In this document: positions 46,276 to 58,746 of the stretch, piece after piece
Numbering within the stretch: position 1 is the stretch's first letter
Layout: the number at the start of each line of letters is the position of its first letter
Source of the DNA: Penicillus capitatus
Lineage: Eukaryota; Chlorophyta
Length of the DNA stretch: 64,000 nucleotides
Direction: 5' to 3'
Assembly: GCA_965649825.1 (NCBI GenBank)
Contig: OZ287696.1
Coordinates: 1,488,001-1,552,000 of the forward strand
The notes under the pieces: generated by a model
The model's input: the letters and a program-made list of their open reading frames with translations, nothing else
Told to the model about the DNA's origin: nothing
Databases searched by the model: none
Program-made: the position numbers and the translations under genes

Positions 46276-49199
46276 ATGGAGGAGTTGTTGCCGGACGAAG
46301 AAGACGTCCATTTCGAAGAGGAGCTCCTCCGCAATCCCTATTCGGTGAAGCTCTGGTGTCGCTATCTCGATATCAAGCGCGATGCCGCACCGCAAAGACG
46401 GACCTTACTCTATGAACGGGCCCTTCGCGTCCTCCCAGGGAGCTACAAGCTCTGGCACGCTTATCTACAGGAACGTCTTGTCTGTGTGCGGGGGCTGCCA
46501 ATGGATCACTCAGCTGTCGCATCACTGACATATACTTTTGAAAGAGCGCTTGTCACGATGCACAAGATGCCTGTCATCTGGCTTAAATATCTGGAGTTTT
46601 TGGTCAGGCAGAGATTTGTGACCAAGTGTCGTCGGGCATTTGACAAAGCTCTGGCCGCTTTGCCCATTACCCAGCACGATCGTATCTGGAAGCCATATCT
46701 GGAATTTGTCCAGCAGCCAGACATTCCTGACGAAACGGCATTTCGCGTGTACCGTCGTTATCTCCAGCTGGAGCCTGGTCACGCAGAGGAGTACATTGAG
46801 TTGCTGAAATCGAAAGAGAAATGGGGAGAAGCTGCCAAGAAGCTGGTGGACGTTCTGAATGATGAGCAGTTTCGATCGGTGACGGGCAAGAGTCGCCATC
46901 AACTGTGGCTGGAATTGTCAGATATTTTAACGCGACATCCTTCAGAAGTCAAGGGCATCCACGTCGATGCCATCCTCAGAGCCGGCATCCGGACATTCAC
47001 AGACGAAGTGGGTCGTCTGTGGACCTCCCTTGCAGACTACTACATTCGCCAAGGAATGTTCGAAAGGGCACGAGATGTTTACGAAGAGGGATTGGGCAGC
47101 GTCATCACTGTTCGCGACTTTGGCCTCGTTTTTGACGCATTTGCTGCATTCGAAGAGAGTTTGATCAATGCCAAGATGCAGGAGGGGACATCGGGAGAAA
47201 CGCAGATCATCGATGAGTGTGGTGCTGACTTTCTATACCAGGACAATGGGGACGATATCGATCTCAGGTCATTCAATTTCTGTTACATCCCAAAACGTAT
47301 GTGTGACGTCTCTCAGCTGATTGCTGTACAGGATCTCGAGATTGGAGAGGTTAATGATACGACGTCCGGTGCTATTGAGTAGTGTGATGCTGAGACAGAA
47401 TCCGCACAATGTCCATGAGTGGCACAAACGTGTGAAGCTCTTCAAAGGAGAGCCGACGAAACAGATCCTGACGTACACAGAAGCCGTCAAAACCGTATCC
47501 TGTGAGAAGGCCATGGGCAAATTGCACAGTCTCTGGTGCGCTTTCGCCAAATTCTATGAATACCATGGAGACCTGGACAATGCCAGAGTGATTTTCAAGA
47601 AGGCCACACAAGTGCATCGTTGCCAAATCCACCATCGTCATGGACGCTGTATCTCTGTCCTAGGCCGAATTCAAGTATGTGGATGATCTGGCATCGGTTT
47701 GGTGCGAGTGGATTGAGATGGAATTGCGCCATGCCAATTTTGAGAGAGCATTGTCCGTTGTGAAAGCCGGAACGACACCACCGCTGACCGCTTCTATGAG
47801 AATGACACGTGAGGAGCAACTGCAGTTGCCAGTCAAGGAACGCCTTTACAAGAATTCCAGACTCTGGAGCTTCTACTGCGATCTGGAGGAGTCTTTGGGA
47901 ACGATCGATTCTACGAGAGCCGTCTACGATCGAATTTTGGAACTCAGAATCGCCACACCACAGATCATTCTCAATTACGCACATTTCCTGCAGGTATGCG
48001 TGTCTCTCTGACATTACCCGGCGGCGCTATCGTGGACACTGCAGGAGAATAAGTATTTCGAAGATTCGTACAAGGTCTACGAAAAAGGCATTTCCCTTTT
48101 CAAATACCCTCACGTGGCCGACATCTGGAAGGCCTACATCACACATTTTATCAAGCGATATGGAGGCAAGAAAGTCGAACGTGTGCGGGACATGTTTGAA
48201 CAGGCCCTTCAAGAAGTATCTGTCTCGCCGTTTCTGAGAGATGCTGTCACATCACAGTGTGTTTGGATATAGGCTCCTCCTGAGTTCTCCAAACCATTGT
48301 CGCTGCAGTATGCACGGTTTGAAGAGGACCATGGATTGGCCAAGCATGCCATGACGATCTATGACAAGGCATCCAAAAACGTCCCGATTGATCAGAGAAT
48401 GGCGGTTTACGATGTCTACATCGCCAAGGCGATGGATTTCTTTGGAATTGGAAAGGTGAGAGAGATCTATCAGACAGCCATTGAAGCACAGCCGCCACAT
48501 GAGCTGTCCGACGAAGACTGCAAGAAAATGTTCGTTCGTTTTGCAACGCTCGAGAAGAACCTCGGCGAAATTGACCGAGCCCGTGCAATCTACACGCAGG
48601 CTTCTTATCTTGCAGACCCAGACAAAGACAAGTACAACCATTCCTTCCAGTCTTCTGTCCATGCACCCTTTTGTGAGATGGCAGGGAGTTTTGGGATGCG
48701 TGGAATGAATTTGAGGTTCGACATGGGAATGAAGATACATTTCGCGAAATGCGGCGCATTAAGCGATCCGTGGCTGCCAGTTTCAGCCAAGTGCATTTCA
48801 ACACGGCAACGATCGAAGCAGCCTTGCCATCTCTGCCAGGTCATATCATCGATCTCCTTCGCTCTTTACACATACATATACCATACAGGTGCTGAACCTA
48901 TGGACACTTCTGCCATCGCTGCTTTGGAGAAGAAAGTCGATCGGGAACAAGAACCGGAAGTCTTTGGCAAATTCGTCAAAGGGGAAGTGATACAAACGGC
49001 TCCATCACAGCCGCAGCCCAGCACATCGAGTGATGTGACAGCCAATCCTGAAATTCTTTCCCTCGAAGAGGACGATGAGGAGGAAGAGGAAGCCGAAATC
49101 GATGTCGCGGAGAAAGATGTCCCCGAAGCGGTCTTTGGCGGATTGAAGCGCAAGCCAACATCTTCCGCCTCAGTGTCCAAGAAGAAAAGACAAGAATGA
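46276..49199 (+). CDS. SYF1: Pre-mRNA-splicing factor SYF1 (XAB2)
   Basis: Seven exons (introns 47268-47331, 47612-47663, 47994-48044, 48216-48272, 48632-48684, 48840-48888) give 865 residues, close to the human protein. HAT (half-TPR) repeats run through it: [93 protein letters not shown] and [16 protein letters not shown]. The C-terminal 100 residues are acidic, as in the family. SYF1 is a scaffold of the Prp19/NineTeen complex in the spliceosome, in keeping with the intron-rich genes here. Confidence 0.95.
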
Positions 49200-49344
49200 G
49201 AAGCTGTCCCTGTCATGACCGACGTACGTCTTTTCAGATCCTTCTCCGACCACAAACATCCGAACGCACGTACGCACGCACACCCGCCTCTCCGTCTGAG
49301 AAGAAAATCGCCAACACTGCGAGGAAAACGACAAAGACACGATC

Positions 49345-50849
49345 ATGAGTGCCTGGACAGTAGGATCTCTCAACATGAACGTCGTACGTGGCACACGTGT
49401 CACTCCATGTGATGTCGTGCCTGCTCGTCGCCTCGCTGCCCGTTCACCTCTTCGCGTCACCGCCGGTAAGTCACATCGCGAGAAACGAACGCCACGCCGT
49501 CGCTGAGGTGTCTGTCTTTGTGCGGGTAGCGTCGACGAGTGAAGCGACGGAAGAGAAAAACTTCGACGCCTGGAAGTATCGCCGCTCGCTGAACACGACA
49601 GGTCGTTATACGCGACGCGTGACGAATGACGAAGAGAGTCTCGCCCAAATGGAAGAGGATGGCTCTGGCTACTCCAAAACGGGCCTTATCGCAACCATCC
49701 GCAAAAACAACTTATTCTGGCAGGAGGGCGAGGTCAGCATCTACCTGGCCGAATCCATGGGATACTGCTGGGGCGTCGAACGCGCCGTTCAGATGGCGTA
49801 CGAGGCACACAAGGCCCATCCTAATAAGAACCTGCATCTAACGAACGAGATCATTCACAATCCTCAGATCAACAACGTAGATCTCCCTCACTCTTTTTTA
49901 CGTCCTAAAAATGAGTGAGATGGTGTAGAGGATGAAAACGATGGGTTTCAACTTTATTGAATCGCAACAGGGCGAGAAAGATTTCTCGAGTGTGCAGAAA
50001 GGAGATGTTGTGCTCTTGCCTGCTTTCGGAGCAACGGCCCAAGAAATGAAGCTTCTGAATGATCGTGAAACGCAGATCGTGGATACGACGTGCCCATGGG
50101 TGTCGAAAGTGTGGAGTGCCGTCGATAAACAGGCAAAGAAACAGTATACGAGCGTCATCCATGGCAAATGGCAACATGAAGAGACCATTGCTACGGCTTC
50201 ATTCGCAACAGACTACATCGTCGTCCGAGACATGAAGGAAGCACAGTATGTCTGTCAGTATATCCTTAACGGAGGGGACAAGGCAGAATTCCTAGAAAAG
50301 TTCAAAAATGCCCATTCCGAAAACTTCGATCCCGATACGATGTTCGAACGCGTGGGTCTTGCCAATCAGACCACGATGCTGAAGGGAGAGACCCAGGCCA
50401 TCGGAAAACTGATCGAACAGACCTTGATGCAGAAGTATGGACCGGAGAATGTGAACGAGCATTTCATGGTCATGGACACCATCTGCAACGCCACTCAAGA
50501 GCGACAGGACGCCATGTACAAGCTGACAGAGGACGCCGATCTGACACTCGATCTGTTCATTGTGGTGGGCGGATTCAATTCTTCCAACACGTCACATCTG
50601 CAAGAAATTGCGGAAGCCAAGAACATTCCGTCCTTCTGGATCAATAACGTCGGATGCATCGATGTGGCGAACAACAAGATTACCTATCAGAACTTTGAGC
50701 ATGACCTGCTGGAGAAGGAGGGATTCTTGCCAGAAGGACCCCTGAAGATCGGGATCACATCAGGTGCATCGACACCCGATAAGGATGTGGAATTGGTGCT
50801 CGATGCTATATTCAAGATCAAGAACCCAGCCTATGTGCCAATGTCTTGA
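49345..50849 (+). CDS. ispH: 4-hydroxy-3-methylbut-2-enyl diphosphate reductase (IspH/HDR), plastid
   Basis: Three exons (introns 49466-49529 and 49877-49928) give 462 residues. The leader (MSAWTVGSLNMNVVRGTRV, Arg-rich, few acids) fits a transit peptide. The plant/cyanobacterial N-terminal block FDAWKYRRSLNTTGRY follows. The three [4Fe-4S] cysteines are in GYCWGVERAV, VDTTCPWVSKVW and DTICNATQERQ; the proton-relay Glu is in HEETIATA. IspH makes IPP and DMAPP in the last step of the MEP pathway, so the organism has or had a plastid. A start at 49412 in another frame is less likely, because the gtaagt donor and the frame favour 49345. Confidence 0.95.
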
Positions 50850-51128
50850 CCATGACGATCACGGTCGTGACGTCGCTGTCTGTCTATCGGATGTGTCAAA
50901 TTGCAATGGTGGTCGTAGACAGTCTTTAACGCCAACGTTCAAATCCTCACCCAACACTGATTTATATGAATACATTCTTTCTTTATTGCAATGGCTGCTG
51001 CATCGTCCTCGATACGCGAAACCCTTTTTGAAGTCGACTGACTGGCGCAATCGATGGATAGATTTCGCATAGACGGTTGGATGCGCGTGAAATGACTTAG
51101 GAGAGGCCCAAGGCAGAAGAGTCGTCGG

Positions 51129-52662
51129 TTGGATGTCCCATCATCTGTAACCGATGGCTCTCGGTTCGACATCCACTACGAAACGTCCCGATTCCTTTGT
51201 ACGTATCGATTTTGGAAACCGGCTTTCTCAGTCGCACGACTAAAGCGCTTTTTTCAAAAATCGCGCGATCGATGGAGCGTGGTATCCAGTGTAATCTCGA
51301 CAAAGACTGTTTTCTCGCCCATTATTTGTAGTACCGGAGAATCTTTTTCCACCAACAATCATTCGGTGGTGTTTGACAGAAATCGTCCCTTGATACCTGA
51401 TGGCTTGACGAGAGCATATCTACGAGAAGCGGAGAGGTGATTCATGTCTCTCAGTTAAGTGTCTCTTTTGGATCTTTTTCGAGTGGCAGATACTTTGCCG
51501 TGGACGGCGAACCCTTTTTGCTGCTCAAATCTGTGAATTGTCATTTCTATCTCACGCACGTGCGATTACGTTACGATATGTGTGCGGTCGATTTGCCGGA
51601 GGACTTGCCAAACCGATCCAGACTTTTGCAGAGAGAAAGATCCGATATCGATCTGTGCATCGAAAGAACGTCTTTCCCGCCGCAACTGACAGAAACGGAA
51701 TTCGCAGAGATCGTGGCGGCGGCTGGATGCCAACAACCATTGATGACTCCAGACAAAGCGCTGGCCATATACGGGAACTCATCAAGAAAAGAACAATTCT
51801 GCAATATAGTGGTGCTCGTCAATGGACCCATCCAAAACACCACAATTGCCCGTGCCTGGCTTCTTCGCCGCTTCACAGGCACAGCTATGAACACTCAAGG
51901 TGTGCTTGTATGTCCTGGCCTGTATGACCTGGTTGGTCCCTTTCTGTAGCAACCAATACCGTAGTGGTCGGAGAGCAGTGCTGCTCGGAGGGGAACTGCA
52001 GTGATGCATTCGAAGCTGTATGGTACCGACGGCTGCATTACAGCGTCCAGTTCTTCGATATCGATCAGCTGACACCTCTTCAATCGCAACACATCTTCAA
52101 TGCCTCCGTTCTGTTTTATCTTTACGACGATGTCTCCAAAACCGAAGCGACTGCAAAGAACATTCAAGCGCTCTTTGCTCGGTGCCAAAACGGACATCCG
52201 TCTCTCATTGTGTTGGAGAATCTCTGTGGAGATGATGATCTCGTCTTTGACGAAGAAGATCGGAACACAGAAGTGATGCTTCAGATGCAAAAGAGACTGC
52301 TGCGCCGACTCGATCAAGATGTCCCAATTCGAGTCATCTCGATGGCGCCATTGGTCCGATATCTTCGGCGGTCACTGGAAAATCGACTCCATGAGAAATG
52401 GCAAGCATACGTGTACAATCACTTCCACCCAGAAATAGAGATAGAGAAGCTGGATGTCGTGGAGCCACACGAGGATCCTATTGACCAAGCACTGAACTTC
52501 CTCATATCACACGCGCGTCTCAGGACAAAGCATAACATCGGGCCTTACTTCGTGCAGTACACTCAAGAGGAACTGAAATCGCTCGTGACGCCACCAGCTA
52601 GAGGAGTCTGTGCCGTAGGCAGAATCGTCTGCGTCGACTCGAGCAGTGCTATAGATAGCTAG
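51129..52662 (+). CDS. Unrecognised protein, 478 residues
   Basis: Three exons (introns 51437-51483 and 51900-51949) join in one frame. The protein has no signal peptide or obvious membrane segment. Blocks that look structured are ALAIYGNSSRKEQFCNIVVLVNG, then TVVVGEQ and FNASVLFYLYDDVSKTEATAKN with HPSLIVLENLCGDDD. The alternation of hydrophobic strands with acidic loops resembles a P-loop-like or adaptin-binding p34 (AAGAB) fold, but no GKS/T motif is present and this is a weak impression. The N-terminal ~100 residues are basic and rich in Phe and Ser. The start codon is uncertain. Confidence 0.6.
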
Positions 52663-53077
52663 CGCAGACTTCATGAAATAGAACCATCTTTGCTTCATCT
52701 GTCGTTGGTATAGAGGACTCAAGTGTAGCAGATCTGTAATGAAAGATGAATATCCCTTTTTCGTGCATCGTCAGAATGAGCAGCATGCATTCTCGGCTTA
52801 ACGAATACTGTCTAAACAGCAGTTCTAGATTTTCACGACGTTCGGATTCTTGACGAAGTGCGTCGCAAATCGCAAATTGCGTTTGCCAGAGATGCTCGAC
52901 AGGACAGATAACGTTTTCTCGGAGCAGTTGGGTCGCGAACAAAGATACGCTGCCGCCGGACGCAGCTACGCAAAGCCAATACGCGAGGCACTACCTACGG
53001 AGACAGCGGAGGGAATCTCTCTCTGATGTCGGCATTAGTCTCCATTAGGAGCTTTCGACCTTCGAGCTTTACTCGAC
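52663..53077. other. Intergenic stretch
   Basis: No gene with a proper start was found. A minus-strand frame at 52649-52942 reads like a helical protein (AICDALRQESERRENLELLF) but has no ATG and no convincing upstream exon. It may be a short gene with an unseen first exon. Confidence 0.4.
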
Positions 53078-55060
53078 ATGTATTCTGACAATTATCGAGG
53101 AGGATATCAACAATCTCGGGGGAGACGGACAAATTACTATCGAGGTCGTGGCGGCGGCGGATTTGGAGGGCAGAGACCTTTCAACGGACGACATAACGAT
53201 TCTTACGACAACGTCGGAGACCCACCACCATACAACGCTATCCAAGAATACTCTCCGCAGCCACTGCAGCGACAGTACCGTGGCAGCCCTGCCCGTGGAA
53301 ACTACAGCCGAGGTGGATTCGGCGGCCGACGTCACTACAATAACTACAGAGGACGCCATCCGGGAGGTGGTGGTGGTTATGACTATCAAGATAACCGAGA
53401 CGGAGGCCGTTACTTCCGACCGAATCAGCATTATGGAGGAGGACGTGGTTATTACCAGCATCAGCAGCCGACGCCAAATTATCAGAGAAGGAATTGGGGA
53501 GGCGGCCGACCTCCTTATCGAGGTATCTCATTCATGGACGAAGAAGAGTGTCGTTAGAGCGGTCGAGTCATTAGGAAGAGAAGGATATCCTCCGAGAGAC
53601 GGACGCGCCGATAACAGAATACAGAACAACGGTCTTCCTCCACCATATGCCGATCCACCCTTCTCCCAAATACAGCGACATGAGGAAGACTATCTGCATG
53701 GACTATCGTGGTTCTGTGATCTGGAAGCGCATCGGAGCAGAGTCAATGCCCTTGCGTTTGAAGATGAGACTGGAATGGTGAGAACGCCTCCTTCTGTGAA
53801 GTGCCGTCATGAAGTCCTGTGCATTGCAGCTCTACACTGGAGGAGCAGACGGCATCGTGCGTCAGTGGAATGGCAACGGTGGCCAGGTAGGTTCTGTCGA
53901 GCACATCCATTTTATTCTGAGACAGTGGCGGCGGGCAGGTGGAACACAGTGCCAGTTATAATGGCGAGGTGACGGCACTGCTCGTGGAACAGCGGCATCT
54001 GTTTCTTTCTATACACCGAACGGTCGATGAAGCTGGAAACAGTATTCAGGAATCTGGAGATGTACACATCTACAATCTGAACGAACAGTCTGAACAGAAG
54101 TTTACGGCCCATCGAGTACAGATCCCAATGACTATCGACCTGTTTACGACCTTTTTGCCACACAGGGACGTATTCTTGCGTTGCATGTGGCCGGAGATTT
54201 GCTGATCAGTGCAGGAGATGATGGTGCCATCAAAGCCTGGAAGTACAACAGGGAGACGGGTGTTTTCGATCATGCTGTAAGGGCGTCTGTTCTGTGTGAT
54301 GGGTCTCGATATCGGAGATGGCGTGTAGGGAGTATTTGCAGACGAAGGCATCGGTCACAATTCTCCTGTGGAATGCCTCACCTCCCTCGGCATGTTTCTG
54401 TTCTCCGGGCAACGGAATGGCAGCATTCTTGCATGGAATCTGGAATCCGGGCAGCTCGCCCAACGACTGGACCGAGCCCACAACCGAACAGTGACAGGAA
54501 TGATCTGCTGGAAGGTCCAGTCTGGCGTTTGAGATGCAGGGGCTTATCTCTGAGTGGTGTGTTAGGGAGCATTGATAACAGGGTCGTTAGATCAGACGAT
54601 CAAAACCTGGAACCTCGATTTGGCGCAGACAGCACATCAAGTCATGAAGACTCCACCAGCCTACTCTAATCAGATCACCAGTGCAGTGCGTCCATTCTTT
54701 CGTCACTCTCTTTATCGAAGAGTGAGATACAGACGGGAGAACCGGCGGCTGTCTTGTCGCTGTGTGGAGCTTGCGATGTTCACGATTCGCCGGTCTTGAT
54801 GACAGGGGTGGCTTCGAATGAAGTCGTGCTTTTCGATTTGCCTCAGTTTTCTGTTCGGAGCCGAATCCTGAATGTATGTACCCTCTCATACAGCAGGAAA
54901 AAAGTGTGATGTCCTCCTGGTCATTGGCTCTTAGGTTCAGACACCTCGCAGTTTGGGTGCAGCATCAAGAGAGTGTCTGTTTGTTGGTTTAATGTCTGGG
55001 GTCATTCGAGTATACCAGTGGGATGGAGAGGGAACAGATGAAGGAGCTATGGTTTCTTAG
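53078..55060 (+). CDS. WD40-repeat protein with an RGG/YRG-rich N terminus (plant ZFWD-like)
   Basis: The first exon encodes ~150 residues of Arg/Gly/Tyr/Gln-rich sequence (NYYRGRGGGGF, YNNYRGRHPGG). WD40 blades follow in several short exons: HRSRVNALAFEDET, YTGGADGIVRQWNGNG, GDLLISAGDDGAIKAWKYN, SPVECLTSLGMFLFSGQRNGSILAWNLESG, LITGSLDQTIKTWNLD and LMTGVASNEVVLFDL. The blades resemble the plant ZFWD proteins, which carry CCCH zinc fingers; no CCCH finger is visible here, so the RGG region may take over RNA binding. Stop TAG at 55058-55060. Individual introns were not all fixed, and one (after 53522) would be unusually short. Confidence 0.8.
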
Positions 55061-55174
55061 TGGATGGATCTCATTGGCTTTCTCACACATTTCTGTATAA
55101 ACATTCGACAGTATGCCTTCTGCGTTTCCTGTCGTCGTCAGACGTAGAGAACGATCCATACGTCACATCGTAAA

Positions 55175-58100
55175 ATGTGGAACGCCATACAGGGTGCGGC
55201 AGGAAATCTCGCCAATCGTGCCAGCAGACTTGCCGTTGAAGTGCTCGACGCCGGTCCGCCCGAACAGCTCGTAGAGTCGTGTCGCATCCGACCCTTGCCC
55301 ACATCCCTGTCTTCTGCAGCGAAGCCATGGCCATGCGTCGACCGAACAGACGACGACGACATCTTCCGTCCCCCCTCTGAATGACCGACTCTCAGCTCTT
55401 AAAGCACGATACAGGACCGAAGGAATCTCGCCGCATAGCAGGTCCGTCGGTCATCGGCGAATTTTCATCCGAAATGCTCGAGCAGGGATGGATCGCCAGA
55501 AAATAGTGGCCTTATAAACGAGCCCGTTGCGCTGCCCATTTCTTTGGAAGAAAGTTCGGAGGTCGTGCGTTTGCGAGATCAATTGGAAAGACTCAAAACA
55601 GAAATGCTGCATCAGTCGACATCAGCAGAAGAAACACTAAGACAACAGCAATTTGAATGGACGGAAAAGATGAAGCAGATGGAGATGCAGCACAAGAATG
55701 AAATACAGAGCAATCGTGAAGGTATGGATGATTCTCTGTCTGTGAGATCGAATGCCCAATTCATCGTTACGCTTTAGAAATAACAAGCCATTTTCAGAGA
55801 CTGCTGCATGATAGGGAGCAAGAACTTCAATCTCTAAGTCAAAATTCTGCTCCGCATGGGAACGAAGGCGAGAACTCTGCGGCGTTGATGGCAGAGTTGC
55901 AGCAAAAGAAGAGAGAAGTGGAAGAGCTCAGGCTACAAGTGACCGATTTGCAACAAAAAGAAATCAATGAGGCATTTGGGCTTGGACAAGAAAACGGAGA
56001 CACGGCAGAGGAGTTGAAGGATCTCCGGCAAGAGTACGCAGCATTGATGAGCAGATATCATGCATTGGAAGTACAGAATGCAGAACGGATTCCTGCAGAG
56101 AAGCTCGAAGAAAGAGACGCCTTTTGGCGTGGAGAATTGCAGCAGATGGAAGTTTCGCACAGAGACGCACTGAAGGCTCTGCAGGAAGGTGGAGCGGAAG
56201 CTCAGCTATCCGCCGAAGAACTTGCCTCTGCCAGAATGGAGCTTGAACAATCACAACGTCTCTGGCAACAAGAAAAAGAAAAACTGTGCGAAGAGAAACA
56301 AAGATCCACCGAAGAAATCGCTCGGCTTCAACGCTCTCTCGAGGAGAGGGATACGATCTGGCAACAAGAACTCGTTTCGAGCCAAAAAGAACAGCAGGAC
56401 CTCAGAAAGCAATGCGAAGCCGTAAAGGTCGCGTGCCAATACCCCACACCCGTCTTTACTTAACAACGATATGTGTAGAGAGAGTTGGACGAGGAGAAGT
56501 TGAGACATGCAGAGATCCATAAGTTATATGAGGAACTGCAGAAGAATCTTCAAAATGAGCTTGATTTGCGCAATGCTGCACAGGCACATGTCCGATCTCT
56601 CCAGAAAGGCATGATGGAGATAGACTCTGGAACCTCGACGCTGAAACAGCAACTGACCGATGCACAGAATCAACTGCAAAATATGAAGCAGTCCTACGAG
56701 CAACGCCATCAACAGGATTCCGCAGCATACGAAGAAAAGATTGCTCGCTCAAAAGAAGAGAGAGATGCCCAAGCCGAGAAGCTGCATGAATGGACACATG
56801 TAAGCACCTGCGTTATTCTGGAAGCACTCCTTGATAGATGGTGGCTGTCCTAGAGATTGGAGAGCAGCGAGAGACGGAGGACAGAACTCGAGGCTGAGGT
56901 TCAGCGACTGAAATCAGCGGATCGCTCAGACGATGTGGCGGATGTTGCAAAGATGACGTATGATCTAGAGGCGGCGACAGAGAATCTTAAATTGGCCGAG
57001 TCGCGCAACAGTATACTGAGTCACGAAGTGGATTCGCTAACACAGGAACTCGAACAGCTGAAGTATCGTCAGAGTTTTCCATCCCCTGATGCATCTGACA
57101 TTTCAGAAGATACCATCTCGATGCTGAGAAAGGCAGAATCTGAACGGGACAGCTGTCGAGAGCAGCTGAAACGGCTCAAGCAGCAGATGATTCAGATACA
57201 GGAAGACCAGGAGGCCTCGCTGCATTGGAGAATCGACGCTGAGGTGAAGCTCGCGCTGGAAGACTTTAAGAAAAAGCTCAACGACGATGGCGGGATGCTG
57301 AAATCTGAAGCGACAGAACTGCAGAAAGAGCTGGAGTCCATAAAGAAGGAACATAAGCAATCTCTGACGCAGATCGAACAGAAGGATGCCGAACTGATGA
57401 ATCTGCAAATTGCTTTGGGCGAGTTGACGTACCACGGAGAGGCGGCAGACAAACTCAGACGCGATCTCCGGAGTGCACAGGAGCACATCCAGGCGCTCAA
57501 AGATGAGGTATTGGATGGCAAAGCGGCCGTCGCCGAAGCCACTTCCGCACGAAAGGCAGCTGAAGTGTCAGCGGATGAAGCGCACAGACACATGGCAGAT
57601 CAGGCGGAGAAGACGCATCGACTCGAAAACGAGCTCTTTACTGTCAAGAAAGATCTCTTAGATGCATCGCAGCAGCTGAGACGCATGGGCAACGACGAAG
57701 GGTCGATGGTCGATCGTCGGCTGGTCGTCCAACTGCTCGTGGCCTATCTAGAGAAGAAACACGAAAAAGATGCCCTAGATGTCATGGCACGTATGCTGGG
57801 ATTCACAGAAGATGAAAAACGCAGAGTGGGTGCTTCTGTCTCCGGAAGAGGTCTGCTCGGTTCCGTGGCAGGAGGGACATTGGCTCTCGTCAAAGGAGGC
57901 ATGTCCGTTGCGACATTCGGTTTGCTCAATCGTGGCTTAAAATCCGAAGCTGGGAGTCAGTTGGCAGATCAATGGGTAGAATTCTTGACGAAAGAAACGG
58001 ATCCATTGGGTCAGGAAGATCCGTTGAGTTATCTGCAGAAAGGTGCTCAGCATCACCATACTTCCAGCACAGAAGACAGAGAGTCGACAAGAATGACATT

Positions 58101-58374
58101 GTCCGAGACATCGATGTCTCAGAACACCGTTTCGCGCACAGAGGAGATCGTCAGTCGACGTCCACCGTCGGGAGGTGTGCTTCAGCAACCGAGCCCCACG
58201 TTTTCTTCCAGAAGTGAGGGAAGACGGACACCTGTTCCCAACCCTGCTGCTCCTGCTCAGACGTATCTCCCTGATCTGTCTGCGTCGCGGATGCCACATC
58301 CGTTTCCCAAGACTCCAATGCCAACTTTCAAAGATTTCATGGAAAGACAAAAGGATGCACCATCTGATAGTTAA
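55175..58374 (+). CDS. Golgin with GRAB domain (GMAP-210/Rud3 family)
   Basis: The Met starts an N-terminal amphipathic stretch (MWNAIQGAAGNLANRASRL) that could sense membrane curvature. From ~55540 to ~57690 the exons encode nearly unbroken coiled coil rich in Glu, Gln and Leu. At 57700-57835 lies a GRAB (GRIP-related ARF-binding) domain: MVDRRLVVQLLVAYLEKKHEKDALDVMARMLGFTEDEKRRVG. A Gly/Ser/Pro-rich tail follows. GRAB golgins bind Arf1-GTP on cis-Golgi membranes and tether vesicles. Introns interrupt the coil at about 55720, 56425 and 56800; the first exons after 55250 are not fully resolved. Confidence 0.85.
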
Positions 58375-58746
58375 TCCTTGCCTGTCTGTCTGCCTTTCTT
58401 TTGAAATGCTTCACTTCCGTTATCATCCTGCTCCTTAACACAAGACATAGAGGTCATAAGATCGATTACCGTGATAAGGAGGCCAACACAGGGGGCGTAG
58501 TCGGGAACAGTTGCTTCTGCAAGCGCCGCTGTCGTGATCAGAGTCAGATTGAGTCGAGCATCGTCAAACTGTCCATCGTAGTACAGTACCTACTCTTTGA
58601 ATTTCGGCGTATCTGTCTTCAGAGATCGGCTCACCGATCCTTTGAGCGTGGATCCATCGGATCTCTGAACGGCAAGTGTTGGAAAGCGTAGCTTGGATTC
58701 TCCCCACGGCAGGAATCGAGATCCCGTCACGCACAGAGAAGACGTA
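58375..58746. other. Convergent intergenic stretch
   Basis: This lies between the golgin and SEN54 stop codons. A minus-strand frame at 58590-58700 is open but follows the SEN54 stop in another frame. I see no feature; it is probably 3' untranslated sequence. Confidence 0.4.

Noticed and set aside
49412-49529. Alternative IspH start at 49412 reading through 49466-49529
   Set aside because: The upstream Met 49345 with the strong gtaagt donor gives a better transit peptide and joins in frame.
52649-52942. Small minus-strand gene overlapping the end of the unrecognised gene
   Set aside because: Composition is protein-like but there is no ATG, no family match, and no supported upstream exon.
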